Positions 12,801 through 22,438 of a DNA stretch of 64,000 nt are shown one piece after another. This stretch comes from Hypholoma sublateritium FD-334 SS-4. Taxonomy: Eukaryota; Basidiomycota; Agaricomycetes; Agaricales; Strophariaceae. The stretch spans positions 1,452,405-1,516,404 of the forward strand of contig KN817518.1 in assembly GCA_000827495.1 (NCBI GenBank), written 5' to 3'. Position 1 is the first letter of the stretch, and each line of letters begins with the position of its first letter. Position numbers and translations under genes: made by a program. The notes under the pieces are model-generated. The model had not been told where the DNA came from. It was given only the letters and a program-made list of their open reading frames with translations, and did no database searches.

Positions 12801-14076
12801 GTAAGCGTCGGAAAAATTTGCCAAAGGTTCGAAGGTGCTTCGTCAGGAGTACGACAGTCCGGCGAACTTGGTCGTTTTTCATGGAATCGTTTTGTATCAC
12901 TGAAGAGACAATACTCTTGCGCAAATCCGCCAAAGCTTTCACTTGAACCATGGAACTTTGGAATATATCTTCGACCTAGGTATATGATTTGTCAGAATAT
13001 AGTGCCGTAGTTGCGTTTATACATACCCATGCTTGATTTTGCTGATGTTCCTGTGGTGACAACCTACCCATTTTGTTCCAGAGCCAAACCGTTATTTTGA
13101 TTAAGCATTTGTAGACCAGATGCGATAATAAAACATTGTCCTGTATTGATTGCGAAGCAATGTTGTCTGGTGTTATGTTGCCGGATGAGAAGGTTACAGA
13201 CATGGTCGCGTAGTAGCCTTGGAGTAGTTTTCGCAATTGCTCAACGATCTAAAAAGGGCCAGTCAATTAGTTTGATCATTAATTGCAACCACTTGGTGTA
13301 CCTGTGCCATTGCCTTGACCCCATTCGGAAGTTTGATGCTGGCAAATTCTTTGAGTATTCCATTTAAGAGCTTGAGACTTCGCCGCAACCTCAGGGTATC
13401 CCTCGCGTCTTCTATCATGGATATGTATCTTTTTTGGAGGTTGGTGTTGATCAATACGACAAGATCATCGATAAGAGACGGCCTTCACGGTTCGTAAGAC
13501 ACATCCTACTACATTACTCATAGAAAGAGTTTCTCACCATAGACTTGGGTAGTCCGAACGAGCTAACTTTGCCACTACGATTTCGTTGCACTCTGCAATC
13601 TAATCAGAGTTGAAATAATGAAGATGTGAAGTGATCGTAAGATTCTTACCGTATCATCTATCTCGTCGACAAATAGTAGGCACCTATGACGGATCCGAGT
13701 TCTGTGTTCGTCAGAAAGTAGCCTGAGTGAGAAACGAAGACACGTCGTCCGACAATTAGCAAGTGTGAGCTCTTTGAAAAGGATACATTCACTCTGACTT
13801 TTTTGAACGCCAATGATGAACAACAACATTTTTGAATTGTATGATAGCTTGTTGGCGAATGGACAGCGGGAGGGTGATTTGAGTTGCGATCTCCTGCAAA
13901 GCATCATAGGCTCCAAACATATCTAGCATTTCCTTAAGACGCTGACTTGATGCTTGAATTTGCTTAACGTCTTGAGAGGTTGCACCAACGATGACTTGAT
14001 AAAGCTCTTCTGGAGAGACAATCTGGGATTGAACCCCCATTACGGGGGGCTTTCCAGCATTTCTTATAGAATGCAT
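9814..14076 (-). CDS. KAP120: importin-beta family karyopherin (importin-11/Kap120-like)
   Basis: This is a long, many-exon gene on the minus strand, starting at 14076 (MHSIRNAGKPPVMG) and ending at TAA 9814-9816. The N-terminal piece (residues ~20-95) is an importin-beta N-terminal domain: LYQVIVGATSQDVKQIQASS and TLPLSIRQQAIIQFKNVV, followed by the H-W motif. Further HEAT-like helical pairs are spread along the gene. The stretch at 12236-12475 contains DPEEWVNVEDKENDQWEYEI, then PCSERVLMQLCNQFPDYVV-type sequence, a combination typical of IPO11/Kap120 rather than other karyopherins. The family carries cargo through the nuclear pore under Ran-GTP control; yeast Kap120 imports ribosome-biogenesis factors. 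I did not resolve every intron (about 15-20). A second in-frame Met 13 codons downstream (MGVQSQ) could also serve as start. Confidence 0.82.
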
Positions 14077-14465
14077 GATCTATATGAAGGATAGTAAAAC
14101 TGGCGCTCGTCAGGTAAGATCGCTGAACCGGGGTGTTATGTTCTTTCAAGATGTATGGATTGATTATACGTCTTGTAAGGCAGAACCAGATTGAAGAGAT
14201 ACTATTTGGATATGCAGTCTGAATTTGATTTGGAATCTGGATGAGGCGAAGATGAGGTCGAGAAGGGAGCCGTGACCTTGAGCTCAATCTCCGTAAAACA
14301 TGCCTAAACAACGCGTCGCGTTACGGAGTCGCTTTGATTCTGTGACAACTGATTTCCACCACGGCCGTATGTTCTCCTATGTTGTTGCGTTCCTCCACAA
14401 GGGCCAGTCTATCTCAACAACTAGCCACTCGTTCTTCATACATTTGGATATACAGACATTCCTCC

Positions 14466-16434
14466 ATGTTAAGACCTCTTGCGCACACTCCCACTTATGG
14501 CGCTGCCGATGAGTGCGTAGAAGATTCTGAACCGGAGAGGGTCGAACTTCGCAAGAAGCAAAGAAAGACTTCCTCGCAGCGAAGAGCTACTGAATACTCT
14601 GCCGAAGAACACATAAATGCGAGACCGCCGACGTCCTCTAGGCTACCCAACGCCAAGCAAAGGACTAGTATTATCGAGATATCTGGTGCGTTGGCATTAT
14701 TCTGTTTATTTTCTTGTGAATTTGGTATTCATCAATGCATCAAATAGATGACTCCGATTCAGACAATTTACTATCTCACAAGTTCATGGCCAAAGGCGCA
14801 CCGTCAGGTGTGTCAATATCTCCAAGCACATTCCACCCGGTTTTCTGAGTTATGCTAGGTGTACAAACGGTCAGGAAAGTGAATGAAGAAGCATCTTCCT
14901 CAAAATTAGGACCGCTCCTTGGCGGAAATACCCCCAGTACCTCCCAGGCCGATGTCCCTCCCAAAGGGCTTGACCTTGGTCGCTTCGCCTTCACGAATCC
15001 AGTTGCATCTCGTAAAGTAATGACCCTGCCAATGCACACGCCCACACTTCCCGGCCCAAGCAGCAAAGATGGTGGCCTTGCTCCTCCGAATACTGCTGCG
15101 GCACTCAATATATCTCTATCTGATCTTACCAAGATTTCTCGATGTGTTTGTTGCGACTTGCCATGGACGGCACGAAAGACAAGTATCCAGAAAATGGCAC
15201 ATATCAGAAGTTGCGCTAAAAAACATAAATATACGGACGAAACCGTCCGTATTCTTGTTCAGAAGGAAGTGGACAAGTTTGTCCCTGTCCCAGCGCTGAA
15301 GAAGGGGAAAGAGAAAGAATTACCTCTCGCAGGGTTGCCCTCGAAGAACACATATATGGAGGATATTCTCGTTACAGCAGCTCCGCGTAAAAAGGCCAAG
15401 GGAAATGAATTTAGATCGCACGTTGCCAACATTTCGGAGACGCGCGCTAGTACCTTAAATCGAGCTCAACAATTGCTTTTTGCGTCAAATGATGCGTCAA
15501 ATATTCATCCTTTGACATATTCCGCTGGACCTCCCCCAAAGTTTCCTGGAACAGATGAAGAAAATACCCTTGGTCACATGAACCAGTCCTTTGGAAAAAG
15601 CATTTTAGGCCAACTCCAAGGCGCAACGTCAAAACCTCTCTTCTCTATCTCTTCTCCGCCGCCTTCTCCCACTCGAGCCTCTTCCCCTCCTATTGACTTG
15701 TTCTCTCCAGCTGGTTTAACATCGAATCACAACGACAACAGTATGATGACTGGGGGGTACGTTCAATAATACATTCTCAAAGCTCTTAGTAGATGTTCCT
15801 TCATTAATTGGCGTTGCATAAATTTTCATTCGTGTTCCATCAGCACGTCAGCTCTGCATTTATCTGATTCGTCAATGCATCAAAACTCATGTGGGAATGT
15901 CAAGCATCATGTAGGATTATCTCTATTGCAAGCGTTGTTCTCTTACTCTGAAACCTTAGGATCCTTGCGACATGGCGAGTACTCCTGGCTCTCAAACTTG
16001 TTCCACGCCACGTAAGACGTCCCCAAAACAAAAAGGAAAGACAAAAGTGTCCGACAAAACGCCTAGTCCGACAAAACGTGCTAGAGCAAAGAAAGTACTT
16101 ACAAAGAAAGCGAAGACCACAATCCATTTCGATGAGAGATGGGAATCACATATGATGGGCCATATTTTGCAGGATACCAATCTACACATGCGGATGCTTC
16201 GCTACGAGGTAATTTGGATCTGACTGAAGCTGTACCCTTCTCATGCCCTGGTAGCCAATCGATTTCAACGTTTTCTTGGGGTTAGCTCAACTCTACGCCC
16301 CAGTTAACGGTAGATTAAAATTGCACCTTCGAAATTACTTGGACAATAAGGCTGGTCCACTTTTCTTGCATTATCTTGAAGGTGACCTGATCACCCAACG
16401 ATAGGCCATACACTTCTACGAAGCTTCTCGTTGA
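14466..16434 (+). CDS. SLX4: SLX4-like structure-specific endonuclease subunit
   Basis: Exons 14466-14685, 14748-14807, 14850-15756, 15844-15910, 15960-16208, 16255-16350 and 16405-16434 give 542 residues. Most of the protein is basic and disordered. Two parts are informative. Around 15140-15220 a C-x2-C...H-x3-C cluster (CVCCDLPW ... HIRSCAKKH) resembles the UBZ-like finger of SLX4. The C-terminus (HMRMLRYE, PIDFNVFLGLAQLYAP, LHLRNYLDNK, AIHFYEASR) resembles the conserved SLX4 C-terminal helical domain that binds the SLX1 nuclease. SLX4-SLX1 cuts branched DNA during repair. The final intron appears to use a GC donor (AAG|GCTGGT); a GT donor 4 nt downstream would change the last residues. Acceptor choice at 14850 is also ambiguous without changing the frame. 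Moderately confident; alternatives are another zinc-finger DNA-repair scaffold. Confidence 0.6.
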
Positions 16435-16555
16435 GCTACGATGACCGTAGGCTGCGCGTTAAACTCATTTGATATTATTTACGCTGCCTTCCAGAAGCTA
16501 TATGAGAAATAATTCATTTGTGTACTTGTATACATATATAAGAATCATAGAATAC

Positions 16556-18591
16556 TTATAGCGCAACATCAGATAAGCCAGCAACTTCGATGACGCCACC
16601 GACAAGATGTAGACTTCCTGCCACGAGAACTTTTGCCTCAATACCAGACACGTGCTGAATTTCTTCTGCAAGTTGAACGGCATGTTCAATTGAAGGTAAT
16701 ACATGAATCTTTTCTGCAGGGAAAGAGGGGAAAAGGGAAGTCCAAGCAGAAGCAAGAGCATGCTGAGTCTTCAGCTCCGTCAAGTCAGAATCAGAAAGAG
16801 CCTTTGTAGTAAGGTCTACCAGGGCTTTGTCAATCGAAATGGATATCAATATGAAACAATCACTTGCCGCCTTTGAAATGACCGTCTGCGTAAGTGACAT
16901 TCGTGCAGAACATAACATGGTCGAAGAACGTTGAAACATCTTCTGCGTCTCGATTGTGCACCCAAAGTTGGCTACGAATAGTGTCTTTCACCTTCATGAG
17001 GAATGATTCCCCTGAACGACCGCTGGTGCAGTTAAATATAAGGAATCTTGTATACGACCTACAGAAATGAGCAAATTTTTGCACTAAGCATAAATGTCGC
17101 TTACTTAGTAGTGGTAGTCTCCGGAAATGTGGATAGACCAACTCCGGGACTAACGAACCACTGAATGCAGCAGTCTAAGCTTTCCAATGTATGGGCGCCA
17201 TCCAAATACCAATTGAAGTTGATGCGCTCGGGATCCTCAAGTGTTTGGCAGCGTCCTGGCCACCTTGTATGGACTAATCCATCCTTAAACGATTCCAATA
17301 TTAGTTTGTCATCGGTGGAGGTCCGGAGTGATGTTTGTAAGAAAGAGTTTGCAAGTGCCACGGCCAAACTAGCATTCTGCTTCTGATGTACGCCAGCCAG
17401 CCCTATGACCAATACGGTGAATATTTACGTTCCATTTTACATAATATTGAACAAACCTAATTTTTGGCCAGCAGCTTCCAATTCTGTAATTATAGGACTG
17501 TTTGATATCACAGTCAGATTCTTTGCCTTGCATCGTATGATTATTACTCGTAAATTGAATCACAACGCCAGTAAGCGCACCTTTAATTCTTCTGCACGAG
17601 ACTCGAGAACGTCCATCGCGTCTTTCGGCTGCTCAACTGTGAAAGCAGGAGCATCCTTCTGTGACAAACGTCAGCATGCAGTTCTAAAGGAATTCCCAGT
17701 ACATTACCTTGAAGATCCCGCCTTTTTGCCAGGCAATTTCTGGAAGCGTCTTGCCCAAGACAAACACATGATCGATACCCAGTGCTGTTATGCCAGTCAC
17801 AAATGGCTTGGGGACGATATTTGTGCTGTCGTAGGTGCCTCCTACACCAACCTCCAGGACGGTTACGTCGACCTTCGAGGAAAGGAAAACATGGAATGCC
17901 ATGAGTGTAATGAATCTGAAATACCCCGGCATATCTGGGGTTGTCGGTACTTTTTTCTGGGCGTATCTTTCAGATTTGTTGGACAGACTTGTACGTGATT
18001 GGATCCTCACCTCCTTATGATTTACCAACTTGTCCCAGACCTCGAAGAAGAATTCGGTGAACTTCCTTTCCGACAATGGGACGCCGTTGATTCGTATCCT
18101 TTCGCGAACAGCCACAAGATGTGGGGAAGTATACAGGCCTTACTCCCGGCTCAGGTGGCTTGTACAGCATGTCAATCGGGGGTCTCAACATACCAGTCTT
18201 CCACCCAGGCTTAGCATGTCTTATGATAGACTCGGTGAAGGCACTAGTAGAGCCCTTTCCCTTCGTTCCTGTAATATGTATGACATTGAGCGCGTTGAGG
18301 GCTTGGGGCTGAGTAGGATTAGCCAGCGGTTGGGTGCTCGAAACCAATACTGACCGTATAACCTATGATCCCCAGATATTCTATCATCTCCGGGATCGCA
18401 AAGGCGCTCGATCGACCTCCTGTGGCGCGAACTGCCTCTAACGCAGCTGCATTTGCTTGCAAAGAGTTCAAATGCTCGACAGCGTCTTGGTACGTTCTCG
18501 TAGACATTGATCTGAGGAAATTGGACGAGTACAGATTTCGCTGCCCGGTGACTAGTAGGCGTTTGATTGATTTAGGGCAATTCCATTGCAT
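16556..18591 (-). CDS. MET7: folylpolyglutamate synthase, mitochondrial/cytosolic
   Basis: The enzyme adds glutamates to tetrahydrofolate in an ATP-dependent Mur-ligase-type reaction. First exons are complement of 18355-18591, 18194-18308, 18011-18138 and 17708-17956; the next starts at 17658, and further exons follow to TAA at 16556. Signatures seen are the P-loop NVIHITGTKGKGSTSAF, GLYTSPHLVAVRERIRING, TVLEVGVGGTYDSTN, the ALGIDHVFVLG segment, and NFNWYLDGAHTLESLD, which is the second FPGS signature. The first 28 residues (MQWNCPKSIKRLLVTGQR...) are basic and hydroxylated, without acidic residues, like a mitochondrial presequence. They are followed by a second Met (MSTRTYQDAVEHLNS) exactly where cytosolic FPGS begins. 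The gene converges on the SLX4-like gene with 121 bp between stops. Confidence 0.92.
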
Positions 18592-19002
18592 TTCTGAATC
18601 TTATCGTCAATTGAAAACACAGTCACGATTGGGCACTATTAGAATAAAAATGTGACTAATTCCGCGGATCCGACGCGATGGATCACGTGCCCACGTCTGT
18701 GAAACTCCCGTTTACTATTTAGAACATGATCAGTAAACTGTACTTATCAGTGAACTTTTCCAACTCTTTTCTTGCTCTACATCGACTCTACATATTCTAC
18801 GACTCGCGAAGTGAATTTCAATTTGCCATGCAACCATAGGCTTTTCTCCTTCGTCTCCTCCCTAAATTGTACCTTTAATACATTATCCTCCACCCGTTCT
18901 TTCCGCGGCACCTGTGCAACAGTGTTACACCCTTGCCTCGATCTGAGGCTGTAATATTTTCATCGACCCCCGGGGGCTCAACGTCAAATCCACTCGACAA
19001 AT
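18592..19002. promoter_or_regulatory. divergent promoter region, FPGS / BRCT gene
   Basis: These 411 bp contain no credible gene. The right half is pyrimidine-rich on the plus strand (ttgctctacatcgactc, ctccttcgtctcctccc), as expected upstream of a fungal start codon. Confidence 0.4.
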
Positions 19003-19845
19003 ATGGAGGCTTACTTTTCCGTCGTAGCGAAGACCACCCAAAAAGACAAGACAGCATCCCCCAATCCCTCCAAAAATTCCGGAGGTGAATGCTCCGGCTC
19101 AAACTTGCCAGAACAGACTTCACGGTGAAATGCGATATACAATCTCTCTGTATACCACTGACTCCTGAAGCCTTTTTAGATTGGGCGAGAAGATTTCATC
19201 GTCGATTGTAACGAATGCGTTGTTGAGAACACTCTCGGATCCATTGAATCCCATAACACACTCTGACATTTATGAACGCACAGGTACTTGCACCGTTCGT
19301 CAACTGGGGTCGCTAACCCATGCATCATGCCACTAAACAGATCACATTGTGTCATGCTCCACTGGCCATCAGGTAACAAACGGCCGAAGATACGACGTCA
19401 ACCACCCGCGCACAATAGCTCGTAACACCAAATTGAAAGCGCAACACCAAGACGCAAGAAAATCCAATAATGGCGGGATGCTAGAGGGGACGAGGATCTA
19501 TATCGACGGGTATCTTGAATCAACCACGGATATAGAAATGAAAAGATTAGTTATCGAAGCAGGGGGACAGATAGTGTAAGTTTCTTACTACCCTTACTAT
19601 TATTGAGGACTAAACGAACCTTGTATAGCCGCTCTGCTCCACAATGTACACATATCTTAACCTCTCGTGGCTTAAGCGGTTCGAAGACACACAATCTATT
19701 GATCGGAAAAAGCAAAAGCGTGTACGTTGTGAAGCCCGAATGGGTACTCGACAGCATTGCTATAGGAAAGAGGCGGCCCGAACGGTCATATGCCATCGTT
19801 AAGCAGGCGAACACGTTACAAAACTTTATAGAAGCCTCAAAATGA
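19003..19845 (+). CDS. small single-BRCT protein
   Basis: Exons 19003-19124, 19180-19283, 19341-19575 and 19629-19845 splice in frame to a 225-residue protein. The N-terminal half (MEAYFSVVAKTTQKDKTASP ...) is polar and mostly disordered, with a stretch of LGEKISSSIVTNALLRTLSD predicted helical. The C-terminal ~95 residues form one BRCT domain: LEGTRIYIDGYLESTT, IEMKRLVIEAGGQIV, CTHILTSR, VYVVKPEWVLDSIAIGKR. The V-K-P-E-W-V-x-D-S-I signature with a downstream G-K-R-x-P is closest in style to the BRCT of REV1, but there is no Y-family polymerase domain and no room for one before the next gene. BRCT domains bind phosphopeptides or partner proteins in DNA repair and checkpoints. The specific role is unknown. 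Confidence 0.78.
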
Positions 19846-20116
19846 TATTCTTTTTCGGTGGCTACATGCGTACGCGGCAAATATTCTCGTTTCACGTGGT
19901 TGAGTGGAACTTGTTCTGCAGACACCTTTTCTCCATCTAATGATACTTCTCTGATCATACGGACATCACAATGGGTCTAAATGGTACTTTGTTCTGCTTC
20001 ACTGCGAACTCTCCCTTGCCAAATCATACGGATGGATACTATCGAGTCATGTGGCATATTTCAAATGAATCTATATAACCGCTGGTTTCTTCCACAGATG
20101 ACACTGCACTAGAACT
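19846..20116 (+). promoter_or_regulatory. upstream region of aldose 1-epimerase with TATA-like element
   Basis: A TATATAA element sits at 20072-20078, about 40 bp before the epimerase ATG at 20117. This is close for a start site, so the leader would be short. No other gene is seen here. Confidence 0.35.
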
Positions 20117-21796
20117 ATGCACCCTCGAGTTTCTATCTTGCTAATCTTAGCGACAATTTCCCCCTTCTCGTGTTGCAGCGCAGCGTCAACACCAATACCA
20201 AATGTATGGTGGTTGAAGTGTTCAACTCAACTTGATCAAGAGCTCATTTTTATAGGGATTGAATTCAATTAATCTGGTAGCTCCAGATGCGTCTGTTCGG
20301 GCAAGCTTTATACCGCTCGGAGCGACTATTACTAACTTCTGGGTGAAAGACGATGTTCGTCTGTCTCTGTCTTCCAAAACCGCAATAATTCGCTAACCAA
20401 TGCTACAACCTCTTAGAAAGGGAACTTTCGGGATATAATTCTCGGTTTCGACAATCATGTAAAGTATTCCATACTGTACACTTTTCTGGCTGAACTTTCT
20501 AATAAAGTGTGTCGCAGACCTTATATCAGACTCAAGCCGACGGTCACCCGTATTTTGGGCCAGTTGTTGGCAGGTACAATATTCTTCTTCACAAGTAAAT
20601 GTTCGACTCCATTAATATTCTAACTTTTGGTTCAAATAAAGATATGCGAACAGAATCAGAAATGGGACATTCACCGTCCCAATCAGCAAAGATGCATCTG
20701 GTCCCAACAAATTTTTCGTCCCAAGAAATGAAAGTGAGCACTTCAAGCATACGTACGGTACCATTGTATTACCCTGCCAATAACACTACTATCAGACAAT
20801 TTCGATTCTTTACACGGCGGTACAAATGGGTATGACCACCGCGTCTGGGCGACGACCAAAGTCTCTTCAGATTCCGTTACCTTTACCCTTCTTGACCTCA
20901 ATGGAACAGAAGGATTTCCCGGAACAGTTATCGTCGCGGTAAGCTCCAGGTAACATATACATTAGAACCGAAAGCGACTTGGAAAATCAGCATACATGCA
21001 GTCGCCTCTGCCAAGACGCCCATCATGCTGAGTGGGCATCATTATTGGAATCTTGAAGCCTATCAAGAGTCACAGGATCTCGTTGGACATATAGTCGAAT
21101 TCCAGGCGTCTAAGTTCGTTGCGACCGACGGCCACCTCATACCTACTGGCCAGCTCCTTGAAGTTCAGAACACACCGATGGATTTCCGCCAGGCAAAATC
21201 AATCGGGTCAAGCATTCCAGCCACTGCGGCAGAACAATTTTGCGGAACTGGTCAGCTTTAATTGAAATTTCCCCAAAGAAGTTGCAATTGATAGTATGAT
21301 ACGCCCACATAATTACTTTAGGTTGTGTAGGGTTTGATAATTGTTGGGTTTTAGACGAGGTCGGTGGAAGGAAGCCAGCCATTACCGCATGGAGCGTCAA
21401 TTCAGGGATCAAGTAAGCCATTGCGCGTTACCATAATTCTTCCTGTTAAAGATTTTATGTGGTCATCCAAAAGACTCGATGTCTTCACGGATCAACCAGC
21501 TCTTCAGGTAATTAGGTCGCCTCTAATATAGTTATGCTAAATTGACCTTGCGAATGCTAAATTATCTCGAATCTCAGATATACACCTGCAACGGGATAGT
21601 CAACGAAACACTTCCGATCCCGCGAAAGCAGAGCCAAGGAGGCCCACCAAATATCTATACCGATCATTCGTGTATGGTCATTGAAGCAGAAAGCATCATT
21701 GACGCTATCAACAATCCTGAATTTGGCGTGGATCAGATTTATCATCCTGAAAGACCTTACACTTGGGAAGCATCCTATGTATTCACCACTGTGTAG
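20117..21796 (+). CDS. secreted aldose 1-epimerase (mutarotase) with an 11-nt frame break
   Basis: Exons 20117-20203, 20256-20354, 20417-20458, 20518-20573, 20642-20733, 20796-20938, 20950-21250, 21322-21412, 21474-21507 and 21578-21796 total 388 codons. The enzyme interconverts alpha and beta anomers of aldoses. An N-terminal signal peptide is clear (HPRVSILLILATISPFSCCS). Family motifs in order are PLGATITNFWVKD, NFRDIILGFDN, PYFGPVVGRYANRIRNGTF, SLHGGTNGYDHRVW (active-site His), and IMLSGHHYWNLEAY (second catalytic His). Near the end come GPPNIYTDHSCMVIEAE and a Tyr-rich tail. Between 20938 and 20950 an 11-nt stretch beginning GTAAGC and ending CCAG separates two clearly homologous exon parts and breaks the frame; it is far too short to be a spliceosomal intron. 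The gene may be an assembly artefact, a pseudogene, or spliced another way. Confidence 0.85.
20939..20949 (+). other. 11-nt GT...AG insert in the epimerase coding sequence
   Basis: The eleven bases start with a perfect donor (GTAAGC) and end with a perfect acceptor (CCAG). The flanking codons GTC GCG and GTA ACA TAT ACA continue the family consensus (VIVA / VTYTLEP) only if the eleven bases are removed. They look like the two ends of a normal ~50-nt intron with the middle lost. Confidence 0.6.
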
Positions 21797-22438
21797 AAGT
21801 GCATATATACCTTTCCCTCAAGAACCAGTTGGCACTTCTACTGATTGCGCTGTACAAGTTCTGTATCCACAAAAATTTTCTTTAATTTGAGCAGGTCATC
21901 GCAGATGACTCAAAAAAGGAATACACATGGTAGGTACAAGACCATAGCTATCCACCAAAAGGACGGTAGGTATATAAGTCTTCAAAAACCTGTGAAGAGT
22001 GTAGGATTAGCAACTGTTTTCTGGACAACAGAGACGATGGAAGGAAAAGGATCAGGGCGCCCAAGCGTATTAGGGCACCAGGGTAGTTTGTCGTCAAAGA
22101 GTTGCGAGACCCTTGGCCTGGTGCACAGCGTAATTTCATCAGAGGAATGAAAAGAGAAGTATACGCACAATAAGAGGGAGAATGAGGTGGTCAACTACAA
22201 GAGACGTCCCCTTTTTCACTGGCCCTTATATAGGCATCGATACAGTCACACGCTTCTCACGGTGTGACACAATGCCAGGGACAGCGCCGGTGACGACAAA
22301 TTATGACCGAGCGAGCCGCTCCCTGACCCGTCGGTCTCCCCCCATCTTTCGTCCACCAATATTGATCCCTATAATTCTGTACAATCCTTTCTCACTTCTA
22401 CCTTCTCTCTGTTCCCTGGCCTATAGACCCTCGACCCC
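21797..22438 (+). promoter_or_regulatory. intergenic region and EFR3 promoter
   Basis: The 642 bp between epimerase and EFR3 hold no credible coding sequence. A TTATATA element lies at about 22226-22232 and a long CT-rich tract at about 22390-22425 (cctttctcacttctacc), both typical of a fungal core promoter and leader. Confidence 0.4.
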
